From NCBI RefSeq assembly GCF_000517085.1, contig NZ_KI912107.1:4151980-4215979 (forward strand): DNA of 64,000 nucleotides. The letters are read 5' to 3'. The notes below the pieces were generated by a model. That model did no database searches, was not told where the DNA came from, and saw nothing but the letters and a program-made list of their open reading frames with translations. This stretch comes from Saccharicrinis fermentans DSM 9555 = JCM 21142. Its GTDB lineage: Bacteria > Bacteroidota > Bacteroidia > Bacteroidales > Marinilabiliaceae. The translations under genes and the position numbers were made by a program. Numbering within the stretch: the stretch's first letter is position 1; each line of letters starts with the position of its first letter. Shown in pieces: positions 17,125-26,700 of this stretch.

Positions 17125-19923
17125 ATGCGGACAATTATCATTTATATATTTCTTAGCGTATCATTACTCACCTTATCATCCTGCAGGAAGAGGCAAAAGG
17201 CAACTTTTCACATAGGATTCTCTCAATGTACAGATAAGGATTTATGGCGTCAAACAATGAATCAGGAGATGCGTGTAGAGGCTTCGTTATATTCGGATAT
17301 TAAGCTAACGATATTAAATGCTGACGGGATTAACAAGAAACAAAATATTCAAATTCAACAGTTAATAAATATGGGCGTAGATCTATTAATCATATCGCCC
17401 AATGAATCCGAGCCCATCACTAAGATTGCAGAAGAAGCATATAACAGAGGTATACCCACAATAATTATTGACAGAAAGATAAATTCTGATAATTACACAG
17501 CTTACATAGGTGCCAACAATTACGAGATAGGAAAAAACGTAGCCGAATATTTGGGCAACTTATTTTCGAACCAGCGCAAGAGCATCCTCGAAATCAGGGG
17601 TCTTGACAAATCCAGTCCAGGATGCGATCGCCACCAAGGATTTTTGAAAGGTCTAGAACGTCATCCTCACCTACAAATGAAAGCCAGTGAAGAAGGTCAA
17701 TGGTTACCTGAAATAGCAGGAGCGATAGCTATGACGAAGTTTAAGGAAGATTCATTCGACATTGTTTTTGCTCATAATGATGTAATGGCCTTAGGCGCAC
17801 GCAAGTTCGCACCCAAAGAACAGCTATCTCATCTATTTTTCGTGGGCGTAGACGCCCTTCCTTCACTCGGTATTAAGAAAGTCTACGAAGGAGAACTTCA
17901 GGCCTCATTTATATATCCTACCGGAGGTAACCTGGCCATAGATTTAGCCATCCAAATACTTCATCATAAACCATATATAAGAATCAACGAACTAGAAACA
18001 TCCGTTGTTGACGAAAGCAACGTAAAAGTAATACAACTACAACAAAAACAAGTATTAAACCAACAGTCTACCATCAACAAGCAAATTGGAAAAATTGAAG
18101 CCCAAAACCAAGAATACAATGACCAACGAACCTTACTCCATGTAACACTCATTAGTTTGTTTTTATTAGTGGTAGCTGCATTATGGTTGGCCTTCTACTT
18201 TGTTAGAATCAATAAAAAGAATCATGAATTAGCCATAAAAAATGCAGCTATTGAGCGTCAAAAGAAAGAATTAGAAAAGAAAAACGAACAGATACTCGAG
18301 ATGAGCAAAAAAGTAGAAGATGCTACCCAAGCTAAACTCACTTTTTTCACCAATATCAGTCACGAAATACGCACACCCCTATCGCTGATACAAGCACCGG
18401 TAAGGACAATGATGACACAAGCTCACAAACTAAACCTACCATCGTCTGTAAATAGCAGTTTAAATCTGATACAGCGTAATACTGATCGCTTGCTGCGTAT
18501 GGTAAACCAGTTAATGGATTTTAGAAAGGTAGAATTAGGCAAGGCAGACTTAAGCATCAGCAAGGTTAATATAATAGATGAATGCAAGCACATCTATCAA
18601 TCATTTATGCCCCTTGCCCAGCAAAAAAACATTGATTTTCACTTAGAAAAAGAAGAAACAAGATACGATGTTTGGATTGATGTGGACAAAATAGATAAAG
18701 TCCTTTTTAACCTACTATCAAATGCTTTTAAGTTTACCCCTAAAGACGGAGTCATTGTTATTCGCATAAAAACCAACCACGATAAATATGTATTAATAGA
18801 AATATCAGATAGCGGCCCTGGAATATCCCATAAAGAAAGCGGTAATATATTTGAGCCATTTTATCAACAAAGTGAACACCGATCTATGGGTACTGGCATC
18901 GGATTATCGCTATCAAAAGGTTTTATGAAATTACACCATGGTGCACTGGCATTAAGCAAAAGCGATTCACAAGGCAGTATATTTACCATTTCTATCCCCA
19001 AAGGGAAAGAACATTTTAGTACCAAACAAATAATCCAAATTCAACAGGAAATAAAGACAACACCCGAAACAAACAACTTATATCATAATAAAGAAAAGCC
19101 TCTACTCACTAATAATAGCCATAAAGAAAACACCGTACTAATTGTGGAAGACGATATTGAGCTAAGGGAATACCTAACGAACCTACTAGATGAATACTTT
19201 TTTGTTAAAAGCGCAGAGAATGGAAAGATAGCACTGGAAATGCTGCAAGAAGAACATCCTGACATTATTGTCACTGATTTAATGATGCCTGAGTTAAACG
19301 GTATTGAAATGACTAAAAAAATTAGATCCAATCTCGAAACCTGTCACCTTCCTTTAATCATGCTCACTGCTAAGAGTACACAAGACCAAAAGATTGAAGG
19401 AATAGAAACAGGTGCCGATGCCTATATAGAAAAACCTTTTACGACAACTTACTTATTAGTTCGAATCCGAAAACTTATTGAATCCAGAGCCATTCTTCGG
19501 GAATACCACAAAAATAATATGCTGAACCCTGAGATGATCAAACAATCTAATCAAAACCCCTTGGACAAAAAGTTTTTATCAAACCTAATTCTGATGGTTG
19601 AATCTAAGTACAGCGACGCAAATTTCAGTGTTGAAGAATGTGGTCGACAACTAGGACTCTCAAGAATCCACCTCTACCGTAAGGTAAAAGCATTAACAGA
19701 TTACACGCCCTCGGAATTCATCAATAAATACCGGTTAAGAAAAAGCAAAGACTTATTACTTAAACAACATTCCAATATAAACGCAGTAGCCTTTGAGGTA
19801 GGTTTTTCCTCAGCCGCTTATTTTACCAAAAAATTCAAAGAAGAGTATGGCATGACTCCTTCGCAATTCATAGAACAAAGAGGCTCTATGAGATCCATAA
19901 GCATGGAAACAAAACCAAGATAA
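17125..19923 (+). CDS. Hybrid two-component sensor/regulator with sugar-binding periplasmic domain
   Basis: A 932-residue one-protein signalling system. I choose the ATG at 17125 because it opens a lipoprotein-like signal (LLTLSSC); an upstream in-frame ATG at 17065 adds 20 atypical residues. Domains in order: LacI/RbsB-like periplasmic binding domain (about 30-310), membrane segment (about 337-360), coiled coil, HisKA with phospho-His413 in NISHEIRTPL, HATPase (NLLSNAFKF, GTGIGLSL), receiver with phospho-Asp718 in VTDLMMPE, and an AraC-type double HTH (about 830-925). This architecture, rather than the common propeller-Y_Y_Y sensor, matches BT1754, which binds fructose. It probably activates the divergent susC operon when free fructose appears in the periplasm. 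Confidence 0.93.
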   Translation: MRTIIIYIFLSVSLLTLSSCRKRQKATFHIGFSQCTDKDLWRQTMNQEMRVEASLYSDIKLTILNADGINKKQNIQIQQLINMGVDLLIISPNESEPITKIAEEAYNRGIPTIIIDRKINSDNYTAYIGANNYEIGKNVAEYLGNLFSNQRKSILEIRGLDKSSPGCDRHQGFLKGLERHPHLQMKASEEGQWLPEIAGAIAMTKFKEDSFDIVFAHNDVMALGARKFAPKEQLSHLFFVGVDALPSLGIKKVYEGELQASFIYPTGGNLAIDLAIQILHHKPYIRINELETSVVDESNVKVIQLQQKQVLNQQSTINKQIGKIEAQNQEYNDQRTLLHVTLISLFLLVVAALWLAFYFVRINKKNHELAIKNAAIERQKKELEKKNEQILEMSKKVEDATQAKLTFFTNISHEIRTPLSLIQAPVRTMMTQAHKLNLPSSVNSSLNLIQRNTDRLLRMVNQLMDFRKVELGKADLSISKVNIIDECKHIYQSFMPLAQQKNIDFHLEKEETRYDVWIDVDKIDKVLFNLLSNAFKFTPKDGVIVIRIKTNHDKYVLIEISDSGPGISHKESGNIFEPFYQQSEHRSMGTGIGLSLSKGFMKLHHGALALSKSDSQGSIFTISIPKGKEHFSTKQIIQIQQEIKTTPETNNLYHNKEKPLLTNNSHKENTVLIVEDDIELREYLTNLLDEYFFVKSAENGKIALEMLQEEHPDIIVTDLMMPELNGIEMTKKIRSNLETCHLPLIMLTAKSTQDQKIEGIETGADAYIEKPFTTTYLLVRIRKLIESRAILREYHKNNMLNPEMIKQSNQNPLDKKFLSNLILMVESKYSDANFSVEECGRQLGLSRIHLYRKVKALTDYTPSEFINKYRLRKSKDLLLKQHSNINAVAFEVGFSSAAYFTKKFKEEYGMTPSQFIEQRGSMRSISMETKPR

Positions 19924-19926
19924 ACA

Positions 19927-20748
19927 TTAATATACATAACGTGTGCCGGCATAGCCATATTCAATATCTCCCCTCAGACTAGCTGCCATGCGTGGAATAT
20001 TTTGTAAGCCTGAACAGTGATTAAACGCCGCCTTTTCAATATCAAATTTCCCGAGTTCCATGATGGTCCGTTTTACCTGTTGCTCTGAAGCTCTATTTAA
20101 ATGAGTACCTCCCACAACAAACTCCACTTTTTTAATTCCAGTATACTCAATGGCGGTACGAATCATATTTTCTACTCCATTATGAGCACAGCCAGTAAAA
20201 ACGGTCAGCTTATCATTATGCACAGCAGCCATAAACAATTCGTCCTTAAAGGTATCAGGCACCAAGGTATGATTTTGCTGTACAAATAAATAGGAATCAG
20301 TAAAGGTATGTCCAGCCTGCTTGGCAATATCGGTAAAGACGATTAATCCGGGAACAATCTCCTGTGTCTCATCCACAAACATGTAGCGTTCATTGAGTTG
20401 TTCAAACCTCTTACGAAGGGGAAAACCAATCTTACGATTATACCCCTGCGAAACACTCCAACGTTCGTCCAATGCCTCCTTCTTAAGGATAATTTTGGCT
20501 TTTTTATTGAAAATTAAAAAAGCCTCTAAACCTCCAGTATGATCATAATGTCCATGACTTAAAACCACATAGTCTACCTTGGTAAGATCCTTACCCAACA
20601 ACTTGGCATTTTGCATAAATGCATCACTTTTACCAGTATCAAAAAGAACAGTTGTCCCATTCCATTCTATTAACATAGAAAGACCATGTTCACTACGATA
20701 TACTAAATCGTTTTTCTCATTGTCCATCAGAATAGTTATTTCCATCAT
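19927..20748 (-). CDS. MBL-fold metallo-hydrolase
   Basis: A 273-residue cytoplasmic metallo-beta-lactamase-fold protein. The metal-binding motif SHGHYDHTGG (near residue 64), a later Cys-His in FTGCAHNG and a conserved VGGTHLNRAS stretch place it near the family annotated as dihydropterin-ribofuranosyl-aminobenzene-phosphate synthase-like, whose true substrates are mostly unknown. Two consecutive ATGs (20748, 20745) are possible starts. It converges on the hybrid sensor with only 3 bases between the stop codons and no terminator between them. Nothing ties it to fructan use. Confidence 0.85.
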   Translation of the reverse strand: MMEITILMDNEKNDLVYRSEHGLSMLIEWNGTTVLFDTGKSDAFMQNAKLLGKDLTKVDYVVLSHGHYDHTGGLEAFLIFNKKAKIILKKEALDERWSVSQGYNRKIGFPLRKRFEQLNERYMFVDETQEIVPGLIVFTDIAKQAGHTFTDSYLFVQQNHTLVPDTFKDELFMAAVHNDKLTVFTGCAHNGVENMIRTAIEYTGIKKVEFVVGGTHLNRASEQQVKRTIMELGKFDIEKAAFNHCSGLQNIPRMAASLRGDIEYGYAGTRYVY

Positions 20749-21147
20749 ATAGTATATTAAAAAAACGCATTACACCACTGCTCTTTAAACAAGAGACTCG
20801 TTTATGAATCTTTCGCCCATTACTAAGATCAACCAAGTGTAGCAATTTCAAATGAAGAATTGTGCTGTAAATATATTCCTAATATCTCAGAATAATATAG
20901 AATAACATAAAAATACCAAGCGTAAATGGAATTCAATTTTTCGCACATAAAGCCATCAAAGATGGATAACTAAAAATAATCTAAAATTAAATCATTGAAC
21001 CATACTAAGCCATCCTTGCTATGGTATTTTATTTAAAACCTAGTACCACACTGCCATGCGAGATCATCCAGCAAATTTCAGGAGCAGAAATTAGGCTTAT
21101 ATTTTGAATCACAATTTAAAATATTACAAAATAAATAGATACAATTG
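20749..21147. other. AT-rich intergenic stretch between MBL hydrolase and cold-shock gene
   Basis: About 400 bases with stop codons in all frames and no tRNA-like fold or convincing hairpin. It holds the upstream regions of two divergent genes. I see no gene in it. Confidence 0.6.
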
Positions 21148-21177
21148 TTGGGATTGTCATATTTTACGTTACCTTTG
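21148..21177 (+). promoter_or_regulatory. Promoter of the cold-shock gene
   Basis: The -7 element TAccTTTG (21170-21177) is preceded after 19 bases by TTG (21148-21150). The predicted transcript start near 21184 leaves a short, AT-rich 5' leader of about 20 bases before the ATG at 21205. Confidence 0.65.
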
Positions 21178-21204
21178 ATGAATATATTTTTTTTAATTAT
21201 AGTA

Positions 21205-21396
21205 ATGAATAAAGGAACAGTAAAATTTTTCAATGAATCTAAAGGATTTGGATTCATCAAAGAGGACGAAACAAACCAAGAGTATTTCGTACACGTATCA
21301 GGTTTAATCGACGAAATTCGTGAAGACGATGCCGTTGAATTCGAACTTAAAGAAGGCCGTAAAGGTATGAACGCAGTGAACGTTAGAGTATTATAA
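21205..21396 (+). CDS. Cold-shock domain protein
   Basis: A 63-residue single-domain OB-fold RNA chaperone. The start ATG at 21205 gives MNKGTVKFFNESKGFGFI, with RNP1-like KGFGFI and RNP2-like YFVHVS; longer in-frame starts upstream give unrelated residues that overlap the promoter. It binds single-stranded RNA and relieves structure, typically in cold or stationary phase. It is flanked by its own promoter and terminator and so is monocistronic. It reads EYFVHVS where many Csp proteins have DVFVHFS. Confidence 0.95.
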   Translation: MNKGTVKFFNESKGFGFIKEDETNQEYFVHVSGLIDEIREDDAVEFELKEGRKGMNAVNVRVL

Positions 21397-21457
21397 TATA
21401 TTTATACCACTTTAATGAGGAAATTAGAGTAGTATTTACTGCTTAAAGAATTAAATT

Positions 21458-21488
21458 AAGCCGGGATGATTTTCATTCCGGCTTTTTT
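21458..21488 (+). terminator. Terminator of the cold-shock gene
   Basis: AAGCCGG (21458-21464) pairs with CCGGCTT (21478-21484), extended by ATGA/TCAT, and six Ts follow. It lies 62 bases after the cold-shock stop codon. Confidence 0.85.
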
Positions 21489-21717
21489 GCGTCCATACGG
21501 AAGCAACACTTTCCATTTCACAATCAGCTTATTTTGTTTACCTGGCTGTAATCCCCCTAGTGATCTTTCTTTTGCAAATCGACTTCCTGAAAAATTCCAT
21601 AAAGAAAATATTATTTCTGAAGACGACTATAACGTTTGGGGTACAAACATACTGAAAGGAAAGGATGGGAAATACCATGCCATTTATTCGAGATGGCCAA
21701 AATCCAGAGGCATCTAG
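21466..21717 (+). pseudogene. 5' remnant of a secreted glycoside hydrolase (GH43-like)
   Basis: The open frame encodes a possible lipobox (FCLPGC), then DYNVWGTNILKGKDGKYHAI and YSRWPK, which recalls the first propeller blade of GH43/GH32-clan sugar hydrolases (W.....KG.DGKYH.fYSRWPK). It stops at TAG right after SRGI, where such an enzyme should continue for several hundred residues, and its 5' end runs into the cold-shock terminator. I read it as a decayed gene fragment, not a functional protein. The exact family is uncertain because only about 60 residues remain. Confidence 0.5.
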
Positions 21718-21767
21718 GGAGGGTAACGCCCAGCGAGATTGCCCAAGTTATATTTTCAACAAACTAG

Positions 21768-23207
21768 TTAGTATTTTTCATCCTTAACAAGCTTGCCATT
21801 TACTTCTTTCACAAGCCTTATTAGCTTTTCATTTTCATCATAATATGTATCTACATCTTCATCAAAGGATCTATCATCATTATAAAGGTGTACACTCATT
21901 TCTTTTAATTTACCACTTTCATAAAACGCTTTGCTTACATACTCTTCCAACTTTCTATCTTCCAAATAGTTATTTGTAAATAGACTTTTAATTTCCCCGT
22001 TAGGATAATATTCGATTGTTTTAATCGGGAGCCTGAATTCATATTTAACTTTGCTAAACTTTTCCATCTCGATAGATCCATCATTAAAGTAAAATGTTTG
22101 TTTGAACGCTTTTGTTTCGTGTCTTAGTTTTCCATCAGGATAATATGAAACGGAAATATTGTCCTTAATATTACCCCCAAAATTATAATCATACTTAGCG
22201 TGCCTTTTAAGATCTCCATTAATGTAAAACTCTTTATATTCCTTTGACACATCAATCACATAAACATTTTTCTCCGCAAGCTTTCCATTCCAGTAATACA
22301 CAAACTCCTCTAGTTCTTGTCCTTCATTATTATATAAGGTTTTTGCAATCATATTTCCAGACATATCATACAATTTCCACTCACCCCTTTCATCAAGTCT
22401 AGATGAAATATACTGCTCATTTAAATCTGAAACATCAACATTACCCAACCAATAGTATTTCTGTTTTGGCTTTTTATCTACTTTATCCGAATACCCTTCG
22501 GAGTATTCAAAATAATCATCACTTAATTCATAAATTTTTACCGGATTTTGAGGCTTCCCATTAACAAACATGATTTCTCTTTCTACTACATTGTGCAATT
22601 CTTCTTCATCTGTAAAATAGGTTTTCCATTGTCCCACAGGCACACCCATTTCATATTGTCCTGTAATTTGAATTTTACCATCATCATACTCTATATACTC
22701 TCCATGCTTAACATCTTCATAATAATGAATAACTTCATCTAATTGTGAGTTTCTAAATATTTTACTAGCTCCATGAAGCATACCATTACTGAAACTCTCC
22801 ATTTGAAACAAATTACCATTATTAAAATAAATTTCTTTTAGACCATGTTTTACACCATTTTGATAGCTTACTGATTCATATATGTTTCCAGACTTATAGT
22901 AAGTTCTATGAACACCAGTAGGTTTGCCATTTATGTAATCTCCTGTTGAATAGACTGTGCCATCTTCCCAATAAAGGGTAGATGTACCATCTATCTTATC
23001 ATTCGCAAAATTTGCACTTTTAACTAAACTACCATCCGCTCTATAAGCTTTCCATACCCCTGTTTTATTACCTAATGCATCTTTTTCCCCACTGACTCTT
23101 TTATAAGAATAATCAGGACTATCACAAAAAGGTACATTTTGTGCCTGAGTACAGACTGTATTTGCTAAATACACTAATATTGAAAATAAAAATATTGTTG
23201 TTTTCAT
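21768..23207 (-). CDS. Secreted MORN-repeat protein
   Basis: A 479-residue protein with a Sec signal peptide (cleavage near TQAQ, about residue 23) and repeated MORN_2 units across its length, each with the pattern G.W..Y...G.L......y.nGk..G....Y...G.i. Such repeats form extended beta structures; in Bacteroidota they are usually labelled YwqK-type antitoxin family, which should not be read as a real toxin-antitoxin function. The gene is 28 bases downstream of a larger protein with the same repeat type, so the pair is probably co-transcribed and surface or periplasmic. Function unknown. Confidence 0.75.
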   Translation of the reverse strand: MKTTIFLFSILVYLANTVCTQAQNVPFCDSPDYSYKRVSGEKDALGNKTGVWKAYRADGSLVKSANFANDKIDGTSTLYWEDGTVYSTGDYINGKPTGVHRTYYKSGNIYESVSYQNGVKHGLKEIYFNNGNLFQMESFSNGMLHGASKIFRNSQLDEVIHYYEDVKHGEYIEYDDGKIQITGQYEMGVPVGQWKTYFTDEEELHNVVEREIMFVNGKPQNPVKIYELSDDYFEYSEGYSDKVDKKPKQKYYWLGNVDVSDLNEQYISSRLDERGEWKLYDMSGNMIAKTLYNNEGQELEEFVYYWNGKLAEKNVYVIDVSKEYKEFYINGDLKRHAKYDYNFGGNIKDNISVSYYPDGKLRHETKAFKQTFYFNDGSIEMEKFSKVKYEFRLPIKTIEYYPNGEIKSLFTNNYLEDRKLEEYVSKAFYESGKLKEMSVHLYNDDRSFDEDVDTYYDENEKLIRLVKEVNGKLVKDEKY

Positions 23208-23235
23208 AAGAATATGAGGTTTATTAATTCTGTAA

Positions 23236-26200
23236 TTAGTTGTTATCGTAATTTCTAATTTTTAAGTACTTACCCTGATGGTCAAACACTTTCCATTGAC
23301 CTACCTTGTTATTATTTATGCATTCTCCTTCCTCTTTTAGCGTACCATCCTCGCGATATAATTGAACATGACCTTGAAACTTACTATTTATGTATTCTCC
23401 TCTGGATTTAATATTACCGTTGGGATAATAAAATGTTATATACTCTTCAGGCAATCCTTCATTATAATCCTGAGTGGCAAAGCGAACATGGTTACGATAG
23501 GTTGTTGTTGTTCCATGCTTAATTCCATCAACATTATGGCTAAACTTCTTATGGAATTCATCATTGTAGTATACATAACTGAAATACTCCCCCTCAATTC
23601 CGCCATAATAATAATTCTTTGATATTTTTAATCTCCCTTTATCGTCGTACTCATCATATTTACCGTGCAACTCATTTCTCCTATAATTGATGCGCGTTTT
23701 TACCGTTCCATTATCATGATATTCTTCCCACTCTCCATATTTTTTATTGTTAACTAACAGTCCTAATGCCTTAACAGAACCATCTTCATGATAATATTTT
23801 ATCCTGCCTTCATTTTCAATGCTTGTCAAAGCATAATCAAACTGGCTTAGTTCCTTCATAATACCTAAAAGAGTGTTTATTGTACCTTTATTAGAAACCT
23901 CCTGGAACTTTTCTCTTCCCACCTCAAATTTTTTAAGGCTTAAATAGTAAGTATTCATTAGCTCAAACGAGTAATAACTGCTATATAGATGACTAAGTTC
24001 TTTGTACTGTTTTAAATTACTAAATGGTACCTCACCATAGATTCTATAACTTTCGTAAAGATTAAGTGCATTACTATTACTACTACTATTATTCAACTTA
24101 TAATAGTATAAATCGGCAAACCCACCTCTGTTAATTTTCTGCTGAGCATAGGTATAATCGTTAAGCTTAATAGGGTTCAAATATCCGCTTCTTTCAGAAT
24201 GAAATAGTATTTTTAAACCCAAATGGTAAGAGCTAGAAGATGCTTTGGCTCCAAATTCATTTAATTTATTTTGTAGTTCTGGATCTATACTAATATCCTT
24301 GTCATAGTGTAAACTGTAGGTACCAATTTCTATTTTGGGACTCCAGTTGCTTCGATCACTTTCTTGTCGATACCCTATTTGTTTCAATAAAAGCCCATCC
24401 CTATAATTGGTATAAAGGGCTATTTTTTTACTATTACTACTATTATTGGGAATTAATAAATCTTCGCCTGATTCTCCTCCAATATAAACATCAGCATTTT
24501 CCTTGCTAGGCCTGAATTTTTGTGTTCCAAACGAATAGTATTCTACTGATTTATCGTGGTCTTCTCGCCTTGTAGTCCAAAGCGTAGGTTCCACTAAAAT
24601 ATCTAACTTTTCTTTTTCAGGAAATGAAAAGATAAGGTATTTATTATCTTTCAAAAGATACAAGACTCTGATTTCATTGGGGTTTGAAGATTTTAATTCA
24701 TCATTAAAAAACACATAAGGTATTGGCTCGTATTTACTTCCCTTAAAATAATCTAAGTCATTTTTAAGTGTTTCCGCATAGTGATTAATAAAATCAGGCT
24801 TGGCCAACTGTTTCCTTCGCCAATTCAACTGCATTGCTTTTTCTAAAGGAGGAATAGATGCTTTTGCGTCGTACGCAAAGGCTAAACCTTCCATATCGGT
24901 TTTAGAAAATTTAATTTTATCTGGAATAATATACTTCGGATCATTAATTCTTTGTAAATGATCGTTAAAATCCGAGTTGTTTAGCCAACCACTTTGTGGA
25001 AGCGCTGTTTCATTGGCCCAAATGATACGTCGCTTAATGTCTGATGTATTAGTGACAACATTATACGCAATAAGAGAACGAACCATATATTTATGGGGTG
25101 CATAGGTAACATCAGCCTCGGTTTCCACCATCTCTTCCGACACATCGATATTTAAAACCTCTCCCTTAAACCATACTTTATTTATTTTTAACTGCGCATA
25201 TCCACGCACATCTTCCCTACTGCCTGTAACAGGCCTACCCTCAACCATAGAAGCAATTTGATCAAGGTGTGGATCGTATCTACCTCTAAAATTACGAGGA
25301 TAAATATAGTTATCGTAGCCATAAATAATCGCCCGAATACGCATTTTCATTTGTTCCACATTGGAAGATAAGGGATAGTTAGCATCTATTTCCTGCATTA
25401 AATCAGTACGAAACTTGGAGTTGGCTTTAGAAATCCTAGCAATCTTAGCGTTTAGCTCATCCTTATACGCTTTTTTCCTGACCCGTTCACTTGCCCTTTC
25501 GGCCTCTTTACGGTTAGCTCTATTTTCAAAGAGAGAATACACAGAGGAACCCAGAGCATTTAAAGAGGATTCCATTTCTTTATAATGCAGTTCTCTGTTT
25601 ATATCGTCTTGCACCATTCGGTAGGCCGCATCTTGATCTATCCCAGAATAGACATAATTGTAATAGTTTGTTTTCTTTAAAGCATCATGCATGGCCTTTT
25701 CTGCCTCATAATCTCTTTCATCATCATCACTTTCGTCATTATCATGCCCACCATTATCATCTTCATTTGTTACATCCTCACGAATTTCATTCTCTTTATT
25801 ATTTTGATTCTTACTGACACTAGAAGATGTTGATGTTTTACTGGAAGAAGTGGAAGTCTCTGCCATTTTTTCTTCCTCTTTTATTTGGTTTATAAACTCT
25901 GAAAGTTCTTCAAAATATGTTTTTTTTAATTCGCAATGCGTTATAGTTATCCTCAAATTATTTAAATCTGAAGATGTTTTAAGACCTAAAGTATTTGTAA
26001 TTTCCTTGACTTCTTCTTTCGATAAGTAATAATAATCCATCGCCCCTTTTCTTACACCACTTATTGTAAACGAAATATACACACCCAAATCTCCACTAAT
26101 GGTTGTATTATTAAATTTTGCTGTAGCTGCAACGTCAAATTGTCCATTAGTGATAACTATAGGCATTCCTTCTACACCTCGACCATAACTGTGCAATTTA

Positions 26201-26433
26201 CCCTTATAAACGAGGCCTTCAATTTGATAGGATGAAATACTACATTGCATTCTAATATCACCCAAACCAGGCGCATCCGCACGAAAGCTAACATCTGCCT
26301 TATAGCTATACTCTCCACCATTCGCATCGCCTTTCCCATTATAAATTGTATAAAAATCTTCCAAATATTTGCTTTGACCTTGCACCTCTAGACAAAACAC
26401 AACAAAAAAACTAACCAATAATATTTTTCGCAT
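23236..26433 (-). CDS. Large secreted protein with C-terminal MORN repeats
   Basis: A 1065-residue protein with a signal peptide (EVQGQ, about residue 20). The N-terminal third is unrecognised beta-rich sequence. A low-complexity linker of Ser/Thr then Asp/Glu (about residues 190-245) follows, then a coiled, highly charged stretch, a large unassigned middle domain, and from about residue 890 tandem MORN_2 units (YHEDGSVKALG, YHDNGTVKTR, YYPNGNIKSRGEY, YREDGTLKEEGE). It precedes the shorter MORN protein by 28 bases. The pair could be a scaffold or adhesin, but no catalytic motif is seen. Confidence 0.65.
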   Translation of the reverse strand: MRKILLVSFFVVFCLEVQGQSKYLEDFYTIYNGKGDANGGEYSYKADVSFRADAPGLGDIRMQCSISSYQIEGLVYKGKLHSYGRGVEGMPIVITNGQFDVAATAKFNNTTISGDLGVYISFTISGVRKGAMDYYYLSKEEVKEITNTLGLKTSSDLNNLRITITHCELKKTYFEELSEFINQIKEEEKMAETSTSSSKTSTSSSVSKNQNNKENEIREDVTNEDDNGGHDNDESDDDERDYEAEKAMHDALKKTNYYNYVYSGIDQDAAYRMVQDDINRELHYKEMESSLNALGSSVYSLFENRANRKEAERASERVRKKAYKDELNAKIARISKANSKFRTDLMQEIDANYPLSSNVEQMKMRIRAIIYGYDNYIYPRNFRGRYDPHLDQIASMVEGRPVTGSREDVRGYAQLKINKVWFKGEVLNIDVSEEMVETEADVTYAPHKYMVRSLIAYNVVTNTSDIKRRIIWANETALPQSGWLNNSDFNDHLQRINDPKYIIPDKIKFSKTDMEGLAFAYDAKASIPPLEKAMQLNWRRKQLAKPDFINHYAETLKNDLDYFKGSKYEPIPYVFFNDELKSSNPNEIRVLYLLKDNKYLIFSFPEKEKLDILVEPTLWTTRREDHDKSVEYYSFGTQKFRPSKENADVYIGGESGEDLLIPNNSSNSKKIALYTNYRDGLLLKQIGYRQESDRSNWSPKIEIGTYSLHYDKDISIDPELQNKLNEFGAKASSSSYHLGLKILFHSERSGYLNPIKLNDYTYAQQKINRGGFADLYYYKLNNSSSNSNALNLYESYRIYGEVPFSNLKQYKELSHLYSSYYSFELMNTYYLSLKKFEVGREKFQEVSNKGTINTLLGIMKELSQFDYALTSIENEGRIKYYHEDGSVKALGLLVNNKKYGEWEEYHDNGTVKTRINYRRNELHGKYDEYDDKGRLKISKNYYYGGIEGEYFSYVYYNDEFHKKFSHNVDGIKHGTTTTYRNHVRFATQDYNEGLPEEYITFYYPNGNIKSRGEYINSKFQGHVQLYREDGTLKEEGECINNNKVGQWKVFDHQGKYLKIRNYDNN

Positions 26434-26700
26434 ATAGTAATGTGATTAACTACCCAAAGAAGTAGCATCGTGAATAAAAAGTTATGCCAGTTTATACAAC
26501 ATATTGATATAAAACAATAACGATTACCGTACTAAACTTTGTAATACGAAAAATGTTTAGGTCTTTATGAGAAAGAATGACCAAATATTCAGATTATTCA
26601 ACCAATGGTTATAATTACCCCATGAATTAAAAGCAATTTGAAATTCAAAATAGATCTTCCATACATTGGATTTAACAAATAACTTATCCTGTCTGAAAAA
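26434..26700. other. Intergenic stretch between MORN operon and the HTH-membrane protein gene
   Basis: About 270 AT-rich bases that hold the upstream region of the MORN pair and the 3' flank of the next minus-strand gene. No gene, clear promoter box or strong terminator is visible. Confidence 0.5.

Noticed and set aside
21768-23207. MORN protein as a true antitoxin (family label YwqK)
   Set aside because: It is secreted, has no adjacent toxin-like gene, and the label comes from repeat similarity only.
23600-26430. Long minus-strand gene with DE- and S-rich stretches as a possible surface-layer or repeat-toxin protein
   Set aside because: The low-complexity stretch is short (about 55 residues) and no toxin or RHS motifs are seen; MORN repeats explain the C-terminus.
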